From Tetramitus jugosus (Eukaryota > Heterolobosea > Eutetramitea > Acrasida > Vahlkampfiidae): a stretch of DNA of 64,000 bases. Every line of letters begins with the position of its first letter. The first letter of the stretch is position 1. Shown here one piece after another: positions 30,919-40,129 of this stretch. The stretch is taken from NCBI GenBank assembly GCA_937625935.1, contig OW569359.1, positions 62,001 through 126,000 on the forward strand, read 5' to 3'. A program made the translations under genes and the position numbers. Below the pieces are notes generated by a model. It ran no database searches. It saw only the letters and a program-made list of their open reading frames with translations, and had not been told where the DNA came from.

Positions 30919-31464
30919 TTAATACGTTGCGAACCACCACAAAAACTTCACTCGAACAACTGTCCAGAAAGCAGCCATTGACAACTGAGTGTGAAATATG
31001 AAGGGAGAAGCGAATATTCCTTGGTTCACCAAAGTGAGAATGATGATGACCACATCACCAAAAAGTGCAGCTCGTTGAAACATTACCATGAGTCCCAGAT
31101 GTTTTTGTTTGAGCACCTCGTAGTAGAAGAATCCAACATAGGATAGAGTGACTCCAGCCAGCATTGACAGGGTGTACTGATCATTTGCATTGATTTCTTT
31201 GCCAAATGAAGTCATGTGGAAATGGTTTCCGAAGAAGAGCCAATAGAGAACAGTAAATCCAACAATTGGCAATTCAGGCTTGAATATTTTGAGCCAGAAG
31301 GAAGGAACTCGTCCTTTGAGAGTGGATGGAGATTCAACCTTACTCTTCTTTTTCACACTATCGCAGAGGGACACACCCAACAGTATCATAGCAAAGAAGT
31401 TTAGGACAATAGAGACGGGGCTGTTTGAGAAATTGTGGAAGTCTTTAGAAATTACAGGATTCAT
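30919..31464 (-). CDS. Four-TM membrane protein, 181-residue family, copy 2
   Basis: A 181-residue paralogue of the gene at 24010-24555, with the same loop (GRVPSFWLKIFKPELPIV) and the same central three membrane segments. The N-terminal 40 residues and last 12 (VRVKFLWWFATY) differ. It starts 300 bp from the divergent ARL8-like gene and ends 60 bp past tRNA-Val. Function unknown. Confidence 0.7.
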   Translation of the reverse strand: MNPVISKDFHNFSNSPVSIVLNFFAMILLGVSLCDSVKKKSKVESPSTLKGRVPSFWLKIFKPELPIVGFTVLYWLFFGNHFHMTSFGKEINANDQYTLSMLAGVTLSYVGFFYYEVLKQKHLGLMVMFQRAALFGDVVIIILTLVNQGIFASPFIFHTQLSMAAFWTVVRVKFLWWFATY

Positions 31465-31758
31465 TATTGATAATTATTTATGTTAGAGTGTGTAGGACTG
31501 GTTTTGTGTCGTTTAGTTTGTTTTATGGAGCTACAGGTTGGCATGTTGATAAATGCTTTTATAGCCTTCCAGATTTCGGGAGGTCCCTCATTCTGAACTT
31601 TGTTTTGCAGGAGGTAAGTTGAACAACCACTTCCAGAGAACAGTTGACTTCTGACATCTTCTCGACACCCGACGGAAAAAACAGGAAAACAGGAACCGAA
31701 AAATCTCCGTTCACGAACACAAAAACACAAACAAAAAACGGAGAGAACGCAGCAGAAA

Positions 31759-32481
31759 ATGGGTGCTTGGCTATCGAAATTAACAGAATTATTTTCCTCC
31801 AAAAAATTGGAATTGTGTCTAGTCGGTCTAGAAAATGCCGGAAAAACAACATTGCTCAATGTTTTGGCCACTGGTCAATCCGTTGAGACTATTCCTACTG
31901 TTGGTCTCAATGTCAAAATGATATCAAAGGGTGGTGTAAAGATGAAGGGTATGTTGTTTTTTTACATGTATATTCACGAAGGTTGTGAATCTGTCTGATA
32001 TCACGACAAGAACAACAGTGATAGTCATGTGAAAGCTATCTTGTTTTTTTGTTTGCTTGTTGTTGTTGTTCAGTCATGTTTTTGACACTGTGATCTCACT
32101 GAATTGTTTTTTTTGGTTGTCGTAGTTTGGGATTTGGCGGGACAAGCACGGTTTAGGCGCGAATGGGTTCGGTATACAGCAAACAGTGATGTCGTGTTGT
32201 TCGTGGTGGATGCCTCTGATGCGAACACGAATCGGATTGCAATGGCGAAAAAAGAGTTGCATCAATTGTTGGAAGATGAAAATTTGAGTCAGACACCATT
32301 GCTCGTGATTTTGAACAAGGTTGACTTGGGCGCAAAATTCTCCAATAATGAAATTATTGGACTATTGAATTTGGATTATATTGATACGAGGAGGAATCCA
32401 TGGGCAATTGCTTCCATTTCTGCACTGAAGCAAACGAACATTAGTGATGTTGTCGATTGGTTGTTGAGTCATTCGAAGTAA
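31759..32481 (+). CDS. ARL8: ARL8-like small GTPase (two exons)
   Basis: Exons 31759-31948 and 32126-32481 (177-nt intron), 181 residues. ARF-family motifs: GLENAGKTT (P-loop), ETIPTVGLNVKMI (switch I), VWDLAGQARFRREW (switch II, spliced at V), NKVDL and ASISALKQ. GVKMKVWDLAGQ and IASISALKQTNISDVVDWLLSHSK resemble ARL8, the lysosome and organelle-positioning ARF. The start MGAWLSK has Gly2 and Ser6, fitting N-myristoylation, whereas typical animal ARL8 lacks Gly2. The exact ARL subfamily is inferred. Confidence 0.8.
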
Positions 32482-32831
32482 CAAAGCAATCACAATTCTC
32501 GTTGTGTGAATGAAATCGAATGTGATTGTTTCATGTCTGCAATGCTATGAGGCAGCCAATACCTTTGCTGCGTATTTGAGTGGCTCTACATTGAATAATA
32601 ATTATTAGTTTGTGAAGAATATAGTGCAGCACACGGCCGTGTCACCCGTGAAGGAGCTCCTGCTGTAATTGTTCATAGCTTGTACAAGATATAAACACAA
32701 AATTTGTTGATGTGATATGAACAACGCAATCTATGTGATTTCTATGTTTGTTCGAGTGGATGAGTATTTACATTAGTGGTGACGAAGTCGAGTTACTTGT
32801 GTGTTCGAGACAAATCTCATGACTAATATGA
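32482..32831. other. Intergenic between convergent genes
   Basis: About 350 bases between the convergent ARL8-like gene and the basic protein at 32832. No gene seen; AT-rich with a short palindromic CACGGCCGTG at about 32632-32641. Confidence 0.3.
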
Positions 32832-33857
32832 TTATTGACTCGTTTTACTCTTTGGAGAGCGAGATGAGCTTTGAGACTTTAGAAATGGTTTAGAGGACTG
32901 AGGTTCAACAAGGTTAGAAACATGTTCCACTGCAAGTCTATAGTTGACAAAGTGCCGATAGGGTGTAAACTTCTTTTGAACTCTCTCAGGTGTCATCTTG
33001 TCGTAATTGTTTCTCATTATATTTCGCTTCCTCCGCAAGTAATCAATAGTAGGGTGCATATCAACCGGAAAGTTGTCCGGGTTGAGCAAGTTTTCATAAA
33101 TTTGATGCTCATAGCCGTACATTTGAGTTCGATCAAACTCCTTAAGAGATTGAACCATCGTGTCATTGATTTGTTTTTGAGAAAGTGGTCTCATTGAATT
33201 TTTTAGTACTCTTCCCCCAGTTTTGGGTCGAGGCTGTTGCTCCTCATTCAGGGTTGGTAACATCTTTGGCTTACTCGGTTGACTTCGTTGGGATGTTACC
33301 TTCGTCAGTGAGAGTTCTTTGGCGTTGGAGAATTGGTTTCGGACAGAATACTTTTGGAGTTCCTTCTTTTTGGATAAGATGAAAGGATCTGTTGCAGACT
33401 CGTGCATGCTCGCATTAACCACATCTTTATCTATCAAGGATCTCGTTACATGTTGAAGCTCTCTTCGGTGGCTGTATGAAGTGTTCACACATCGTGGGCT
33501 GTTGTACCTCCCACCAACAAAGAAACCATACTTATCTGACACTGAGGCGAGTCGATTGGCCTTTTCCATCGATCTACCAAGATCGAGCACATGCACTCCA
33601 TTCGGCGTCCGATTCGGCAACCGTTCCCAAGTGTAATCCTTCTTTGAAAGATGTTTTGGTTTGTGTGATTTATGATTCTTAGTGTTCTGTTGCTGCTTTT
33701 GGTCGTTTTTGCGAGTCTTTGCATCCATGGTGTAGTTGTTAAATATTGGCAAGGAGGATGGGTGAGTGAAGTGCTCATTATCTCCCCGTGCCAAATCTAA
33801 GCTCAAGGTCAGCTTGTTGGGAGAGTGCAACAGAGGTTTCACAGCTGGAGAAGACAT
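32832..33857 (-). CDS. Basic, largely disordered protein, unknown
   Basis: A 341-residue intronless frame, rich in Lys, Ser, Asn and Gln. Two better ordered stretches are YTWERLPNRTPNGVHVLDLGRSMEKANRL (about 75-103) and FTPYRHFVNYRLAVEHVSNLVEP (about 303-325). No signal peptide or membrane segment. I recognise no family. The basic Ser-rich C-terminus could bind nucleic acid or microtubules; this is speculation. Confidence 0.6.
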   Translation of the reverse strand: MSSPAVKPLLHSPNKLTLSLDLARGDNEHFTHPSSLPIFNNYTMDAKTRKNDQKQQQNTKNHKSHKPKHLSKKDYTWERLPNRTPNGVHVLDLGRSMEKANRLASVSDKYGFFVGGRYNSPRCVNTSYSHRRELQHVTRSLIDKDVVNASMHESATDPFILSKKKELQKYSVRNQFSNAKELSLTKVTSQRSQPSKPKMLPTLNEEQQPRPKTGGRVLKNSMRPLSQKQINDTMVQSLKEFDRTQMYGYEHQIYENLLNPDNFPVDMHPTIDYLRRKRNIMRNNYDKMTPERVQKKFTPYRHFVNYRLAVEHVSNLVEPQSSKPFLKSQSSSRSPKSKTSQ

Positions 33858-34204
33858 AGATTGTCGTATCTAATTGCTGAGACACAAAGAGCAATAATTC
33901 CGAAGGTGCGGAATTTTGTAATAATCTGCGGCTAAAAAACACGCGCCAAAATCTACGCGCCAAAAAAGTAAACCATCAACAAAAGAACAAGGCAACCACC
34001 AGAGCGTAACATAATCTTTGGTTCAACGTTTGTGTCTGCTAGCACGTCTCAACTCAGCACTGCTCTCTTTTTCTATTTGCTGATTGTAAGAAGACAACAG
34101 ATCAGCTGCTCTCCACCACCATATATCAAGTCCTAACCTTACGACTCACAACACCCACGAACAGTAATATATAAGCATAATTGCAACATCAAACCATTCA
34201 AACC
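33858..34204. promoter_or_regulatory. Divergent promoter upstream of the RB gene
   Basis: About 350 bases between the basic protein and the RB gene. It contains two close GCGCCAAAA words, CGCGCCAAAA at 33943-33951 and again near 33957-33965, which resemble the E2F/DP site (TTTSSCGC, here read on the minus strand). An E2F-like site upstream of a pocket-protein gene would be meaningful. This is inference from word matching only. Confidence 0.4.
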
Positions 34205-37180
34205 ATGAATCCAGACTCAACCAAACCCACAACCTCCACTAGCACAAGTGATGCACTAGACAGAGCACATTACACCATCCGTGATAAAGAGATGGTGTCT
34301 GGCTATTGTCAGAAGCTTGATGTCTCACAGAACATTGAGAGATTAGCTCATTATCTGTTCGAAAAGGTCAAAACGAAAAATAATGTATGTGTGGCATCGT
34401 CCCTTCATTCATCCATATGGAAATATTGTTCATTACTCACAATCCTATTCACTTGTTTTTCTCCCGTTGTGTCGTTTGTTGATTTTGATAGAATGAGAGA
34501 GAAGCTCTGAGAGAAAATCAATACTATGCTCTGTGTTCCATATTTATCGCCAGTCGTATCAACTACAAGCCAAATGCACAAAAACAAGACGAATATACTG
34601 ACATTATGCACAATATTGAAAAATTTGACTTGAGTATCAATGGACTGTCAATTGATCAAATACGGAGGATTGACACCTCGTTAGAGTAAGTCTATATTTC
34701 TGGTTTTTTGATTAACATTTCACACTTGTTGTTGTGTTTGTTTTTTGTTGGAAGAGATGATTGAAATTGTTAATCGCTTTTTGTTGTGGTCAAACAGGTT
34801 GGTTGAATTTTTAGAGATGCTAAACTCCATGATTGCATTGTTCAAGTTGGAAGACTCTGAACTATTTACACAATTGAAGATTGTACAGAAAAAGCTGATT
34901 ATTTTGGATTGTGTCTACAAGGAGTTTAGTGACTACTTTAAAGACCATTATGTCACGGGAGACAACTATCCATTTCAGACTCTAAAATCATCTTGCTGGA
35001 TGTTATTCTTGCTGTTAGGATATGAACCTGAAGTTAAATCCACTGATTTTGAGTCCATGTATCAGTTGTTGCAAGCCCTATTGTTGTTTTTGTGGGAACA
35101 CGTGCCACAAAATTTGAAAATTGTATCTGCTGATTCCGGTATGTTATTCATGCTCTGTTTATCTCTTCGTTTTTCCCGTTGGCCATTTCTCACACTCTAA
35201 ATTGACCAACTATTAGCTTCAATATTTAAGCTGTTTGGTATCAAGTCCGAATCGGTCAATTCCTCGCTCATCGATGTTCCTAAAAGATTAGTAACACAGT
35301 TGATGGAGAGCGAAGCCTTATCTGGTGAAACAATCGGCGATAATTTCCTAAAGCTTCCAGAATTGGAAGAAACATTTGCAAGAAAATATTTAACACTTTC
35401 TAATCCAATTGACTTTGATGGCCGGTTGTTCGACACAATCAATTCAATCAACACTCCTATTGGATCATCTAAAATGTTATTATCTGCACCAGTGTACCAG
35501 CTCAATCCACAGAAGATTAGAGATTTCATTGAACAAAATCCTGAGCTACGGTCACCATTACGATCACCTCGATCGACTTTCTATCAACCAAAATCAGTTA
35601 TGCACGCTACTTTGCACTCTATTCAACTGCTTTCAGTGAAAGTGGGTGCACAAAATGACGGTCCAGATGCAGAGTTGCAGCACTTTTTTAAATCGTGTGA
35701 TACTGACCAAACCGAAGCGATCACAAACAGGCTACAAAAGTTGATTGATATTATAGCACCTGCTCTACAACTGAATGAAGAGAAACAAAACATAAGAGCA
35801 AGCATGATCAAAAAGATATATTATCAAGTGTTAAAAGATATGCTCATCGGGGAGCAAAATAGACTACAGAAGAGTAATTTTACTGCCCTACTCTCAAATG
35901 AGGATTTCCACAAGTCACACGTTGTCTGTTCTGTTGAAGCCGTACTGTTTGCATACAACATGAAGGACACACTGGAATTTGAAGATATTTTGCGACTTAT
36001 TCAATTGGAACCGTTTGGCTTATCGGTAGTGATAGAGAGCTTTGTCAATCATGCAAGTTGGCTCAATAGCACATTCAGACGCCATTTCCGCTCCATCGAA
36101 GAAAAGTTGTTGGACAGCTTGGTTTGGGCCAGTGACTCATTCTATGAGAAGATAAAACAACACACCGAGAAAGAAGAAGTCCCACTTCCACACCCAGGCA
36201 CAGTAACACCAATGGCCAAGAAGAAACAAAGAGTGTTTAATGTGTATGATCAAGCCAACCAGCAGGAACAAAATCAACAAAAGAACTCTATTGCCGTCCA
36301 GTTATTCTTTAGGAAGGTGTATCAACTAGTGTCGCAACGAATAACTGATCTATGCAAGGAATTTAACCAAAAGGGTGAGCCAGTTGATGTCATATCATCT
36401 GATATCATGAAACAAATTTGGCACATTGTGTGGTACGTTTTGAACTCTCGTCACTCACTGATGCGCAACAGACACATAGATCATATGATCATGTGTGCAA
36501 TGTATGCTGTGTGCAACAAAGTGAACAAGATGAACTGGATATCATTCAAGGACACGATTCAAAACTATAGAACGATATGCGAAACCAATAGAAATATATC
36601 CCCTGTGGAAGCTGGGAAAATATTTGGACAAGTGCTACTCGATGGAACCAGGACAGGCGATATCGTTAAGTTTTATAACAACATCTTCATCCCTGAAGTG
36701 AAAGATTTCATTTTACAGTCATCGCCAAAGGCTGGAACCAATATTTACCTTCCTGATATGCCACAAGCAACTTCAGCCCTTCAATCTCCACAGCGTCAGC
36801 GAGTCTCCAAGTCTGCCAATGTATTTATATCACCCATGAGATCTCCAAGCAGCAAGCACAACCCTCTGCGATCACCTATGGCTCATTCGAATGCAAATGT
36901 TCTGAGCCTAACACCAAGAACCAAAGCTCTTTACTCGTTTAGGGAAGCTTGCACTGAGAAGTTGATTGGTCTTGATTCTGTCGATCGTTCTGTCAAGCGT
37001 GCTTTATCATTCACCGATCCTGAGAGTGAGAGTAGTTTGGAACCATCTAGCAAGTTCAGAAAACTGCGAGGACCGAGAAGGCAAATTGATTTTGGGCCAA
37101 TGAGCACAGATGAAGCAGATACAGCACCAGAGTCAACGACGACTCAATCCGATGATGAAACAAATGCTCAATCTGAATAG
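34205..37180 (+). CDS. Retinoblastoma-family pocket protein (four exons)
   Basis: Exons 34205-34384, 34492-34685, 34798-35138 and 35217-37180 join in frame to 892 residues. The first 240 residues match the RB N-terminal cyclin-like region. Pocket A spans about 360-545 (LEFEDILRLIQLEPFGLSVV) and pocket B about 595-700 (QLFFRKVYQLVSQRITDLC and HIDHMIMCAMYAVCNK). Many SP/TP sites, including RSPLRSPRSTF before pocket A and a cluster at about 755-810 (SPMRSPSSK, PLRSPM, TPRT), are typical CDK targets. Family role: represses E2F/DP at the G1/S transition. The ATG has no upstream in-frame rival. It ends 47 bp before the Fanzor element. Confidence 0.93.
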
Positions 37181-37226
37181 ATATTGAAGTATTTATTTCC
37201 ATATTCGAACCGTCATTGAATTGTCA

Positions 37227-37243
37227 TTAAGGTGGCGGTCTAC
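37227..37243 (+). repeat. Left terminal inverted repeat of Fanzor element
   Basis: TTAAGGTGGCGGTCTAC, the exact reverse complement of 39889-39905. The outer four bases TTAA (or the TA inside them) may be the duplicated target. Confidence 0.9.
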
Positions 37244-37887
37244 CAACTCCTCGTATAAATAGGGCTCCTCGTATAAAATGATTTTTGTTTGAGAAAAAAG
37301 AAGCAAGATGTGGGTCGATCAAAAAACATCAGAATCCATACACAAGTGTTGATCATCCACAATACTGTGAATTCTCGGTTACAAGCAACACTTTCGTGCT
37401 TTGTGATTTCTCTGCGGCGGAGGTTCGGGCTTCTTTATTTGGGCTAGTTGACAGGAACATTGAATCTCTCTGGAGAATACAAAAACACACTTGGATGATG
37501 AGTCATCCACACGTTGTCATTAAACAAGTTCTGAGTCAAAGATGCAATACTTGGTAGAGTTTCATATTGGAGTCTCCTCCAGTAGATGATTTCGGTTGTT
37601 GTGTGTATTGGTTCAGAGGATGGACGATGGACGTTTTCTTTCAAGACGCGAGATTGAACCACCACCCAAGAAGAAATAAAGCATTTGCCAAACGAGTAAC
37701 GTCATCTTTCTGTTGTCTAAATCTCAGTTTCCTCTAAGCTGCGGAATTGGTGCAGTTGTAAAAATTTCCGTTGAGACTGTCTTTACAACGGCAACGGCCA
37801 TCTACCTCGGTTTAAAAAGCGCTGTCTTTTTCGCTGTTTGATTCAACCCACACAACAAATACACCACACAACAAATACAATAACATT
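37244..37887 (+). promoter_or_regulatory. 5' non-coding part of Fanzor element
   Basis: About 640 bases with no supported gene. TATAAAT at 37254-37260, TATAAAA at 37272-37278, and a GGTTTAAAAAGCGC stretch near 37809-37822 are candidate core-promoter words. The last 40 bases repeat CACACAACAAATACA twice just before the start codon. Confidence 0.4.
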
Positions 37888-39816
37888 ATGCCACGAGGCG
37901 TACCTAAGGACGGCAAGAGAAAGAGAAAGAGAGAGACTGTCAAAAAGGATGAATACTCATCACATTACGTGGTCAAGGTCGGTCTGAAGTCTCTATTGTT
38001 GCATCATCCAACTCTGTTACCAATCATACAAACTCAAGCTCTGGAGATTACAAGGATTGCTCTTCGACTCACAAGATTTATAAACATATTTGTTTTGAGG
38101 CACTTGGAGAACAATTGTGATATCCCTCTCTTGAATCAAGGATTTATTCAACGAATCGGTTCAGTGTTGTTTGGACGCAAGTCGAAGACAAGAGACGATA
38201 ATGTCAACCTCATCAACGGGTCTGTCAACATGGATGACGTAATAATCAAGCTAAGGAAGATTTGTGAGAAGTTATCCAAATCCATCAATTACGTTGCAAA
38301 GTCTCTCAATGTCAATATTTCTAACATGCTCAAGTTCACATTGGAACAAAGACTGAGAAAGTATTTGAGAGTGAGGATGAATCAATTGCACAATGGTCAA
38401 TCAATACCAAGGTCTGAATACAGAAGAGTCGTAGAATACATCATCAGAAAGTTGACATTTGTCACTCCAGTTTATGATTTTGTCAAACTGCCTCCAAAGG
38501 AGTTGATAGAGACTATTCCTGTGTTGATCCAAGAGGTTCGAACACTTGTTGGTGCTGAAACCGATGAAGTGATTGATGAATCGTTTGTGAACAACAACAC
38601 CAATAACATGCTGAAGTTTTACTGGCATGCTCAACAGTTTCTGATTGGCAATGATACGAAATCATTTGCATTGTTGCCCTTGTCCCACTTTAAATGTAGA
38701 TGCATGGAGATAGGTACAACGGACCTGATAGACATGCTCCAACAGAAGAAGAAACCAGGAGTACAAAAGAAGGGTAATGTACAAGTTATTGAACCCATTG
38801 AATTGAAATACAATCTCAAGTGTTTGAATATCGGAACAAAGAAGATTCAAATCGACTCTATCAGAACTGACGGTATTCAGGCCTCTGTTGTTCTCAGACA
38901 TCAACTCGTTGGCAATCACAAGAACAATAAGGCAAGGGAATCCAAGGGCCAGAAAGAAGCAAAGAAGAGAAAGAAAGAAACAAGTATGAACGAAGGTGCT
39001 GAATATTTGGTTGGAATTGACCCGGGTATTGTTACGTTGGTGAGTTGTGCAGATTCAGATGGCAAGAAGTGGGAGTTTTCTAACAAACAATATAGACATC
39101 TGTCCCACCATTCAAAAAACTCCAAGCGATTGTTGAAATACAAAGCAGAATGGAACGAAATGAATGAGAAGAACTTGGATGAACTCCATAACTCAATCAA
39201 ACAGGCCGGTGTACCAACAAGTGGTCTGTTCCTTGAACACATCAATTCTGTAATGAAAGTCGAGGATGATTTGTTGAATTTTTATTGCACCCCAAAGGTG
39301 AAGAGACTGAATTGGGATAGCTATATAATGAGAGATAAGACGATTGCCAATGTTATGAATGACTTTCGAAAGAGAGCAAATGGAAGAACCATGTTAATTG
39401 GGATGGACAATGCTGGTTTTGGTCATTGTTACAAAGGACATGCTCCAACACCAAAAGGAAAGCTATTGAAAAAGTTGAATGAGAACTTCAAAGTGAAAAT
39501 GATCGACGAGTTCATGACAAGTCAGAAATGTCATCATTGCCATTCTCACATGAAGTCAGTCAAGCATAAGAGAATAGACAAGAATGGAACGTTGAATGTC
39601 TCTGTCGTCCGAGGAGTTAAACAGTGTGCAACCACTAAATGTTTAGTGACTCACAACAGAGACATCAATGCGGCCAAGAACATGCTCCATCTACTGAGAA
39701 CAGAAATGGATGGACAGTCACGTCCCGATGCCTTCAAGAGGAAGAAAAAGGTCGCAAAAGAATTAATCAAAATGGTGGAACACCTCCAAGGCTCACTCCA
39801 TCAAGCTGCTATGTAA
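37888..39816 (+). CDS. Fanzor, eukaryotic TnpB-like RNA-guided nuclease
   Basis: A 642-residue intact frame. The start MPRGVPKDGKRKRKRETVKK carries a nuclear localisation signal, absent from bacterial TnpB. RuvC residues: Asp378 in VGIDPGIVTL, Glu541 in MIDEFMTSQKC (the alternative glutamate position reported for Fanzors), and Asp592 in THNRDINAAKNM. GMDNAGFGHCYKGHAPTPKG at about 505-525 is the Fanzor-type RuvC-II region. A zinc-finger pair is present: C548-x2-C551 and C580-x4-C585. Residues 1-370 should be the RNA- and DNA-binding lobe. By family knowledge these proteins cut DNA guided by an RNA made from the element's end; activity of this copy is inferred from intact motifs. Confidence 0.92.
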   Translation: MPRGVPKDGKRKRKRETVKKDEYSSHYVVKVGLKSLLLHHPTLLPIIQTQALEITRIALRLTRFINIFVLRHLENNCDIPLLNQGFIQRIGSVLFGRKSKTRDDNVNLINGSVNMDDVIIKLRKICEKLSKSINYVAKSLNVNISNMLKFTLEQRLRKYLRVRMNQLHNGQSIPRSEYRRVVEYIIRKLTFVTPVYDFVKLPPKELIETIPVLIQEVRTLVGAETDEVIDESFVNNNTNNMLKFYWHAQQFLIGNDTKSFALLPLSHFKCRCMEIGTTDLIDMLQQKKKPGVQKKGNVQVIEPIELKYNLKCLNIGTKKIQIDSIRTDGIQASVVLRHQLVGNHKNNKARESKGQKEAKKRKKETSMNEGAEYLVGIDPGIVTLVSCADSDGKKWEFSNKQYRHLSHHSKNSKRLLKYKAEWNEMNEKNLDELHNSIKQAGVPTSGLFLEHINSVMKVEDDLLNFYCTPKVKRLNWDSYIMRDKTIANVMNDFRKRANGRTMLIGMDNAGFGHCYKGHAPTPKGKLLKKLNENFKVKMIDEFMTSQKCHHCHSHMKSVKHKRIDKNGTLNVSVVRGVKQCATTKCLVTHNRDINAAKNMLHLLRTEMDGQSRPDAFKRKKKVAKELIKMVEHLQGSLHQAAM

Positions 39817-39905
39817 ATCCCGATTATGTAGGAGCGTTAAGGTGTCTTATCGGGAAACCATAATTTTTTTATTATGGCTTGATCGACAGTAGACCGCCAC
39901 CTTAA
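39817..39905 (+). ncRNA. Candidate Fanzor guide-RNA (fRNA) scaffold at the element 3' end
   Basis: Between the stop codon and the right end are two perfect 7-bp stems: TCCCGAT (39818-39824) with ATCGGGA (39849-39855), and CCATAAT (39858-39864) with ATTATGG (39871-39877) around six Ts. A TTAAGGTG word at 39837-39844 repeats the start of the inverted repeat inside the first loop. In known Fanzors the guide scaffold lies at this end and the guide is the sequence just past the element. No expression evidence here; exact ends unknown. Confidence 0.5.
39889..39905 (-). repeat. Right terminal inverted repeat of Fanzor element
   Basis: GTAGACCGCCACCTTAA, the perfect reverse complement of the left end at 37227-37243. 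Confidence 0.9.
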
Positions 39906-40129
39906 ACCATGGTTCCAGAAAAGTCAACACAGCTGACGCACAGTGCCAAAAAAACACATGGAGGAACCTGTCAAGCAATGTGAAAGTTGTTGTCCAACAT
40001 TTCAGCATTGTCAGATCATCTCTCACCTCGGTCAGGTCTATGATTTTCATACGACAGAGGACATATTTCTGCTCGGAACAACCAAGAATGGATAAAGTGC
40101 ACTTTTTATTCGATAGTGTGTGGCTACAA

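Larger units (their letters stand above)
37227..39905 (+). mobile_element. Fanzor-carrying transposon with 17-bp inverted repeats
   Basis: A 2,679-bp unit bounded by perfect 17-bp inverted repeats, with TTAA at both outer edges. It carries one intact gene, a Fanzor nuclease, and no recognisable transposase or recombinase, so it may need a transposase in trans. The left 640 bp before the gene has a 13-bp direct repeat, CTCCTCGTATAAA, at 37247-37259 and 37265-37277. The right 89 bp after the stop holds two 7-bp hairpins next to the repeat. It inserted between the RB gene and the phosphoribosyltransferase gene. Confidence 0.85.

Noticed and set aside
37247-37277. Two CTCCTCGTATAAA repeats as a CRISPR-like array
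   Set aside because: Only two units, 5 bases apart, with no spacers; more likely a promoter duplication.
37285-37557. 90-codon frame inside the Fanzor element 5' region
   Set aside because: Its start is not supported and it has no resemblance to a transposase or any other family; treated as non-coding.
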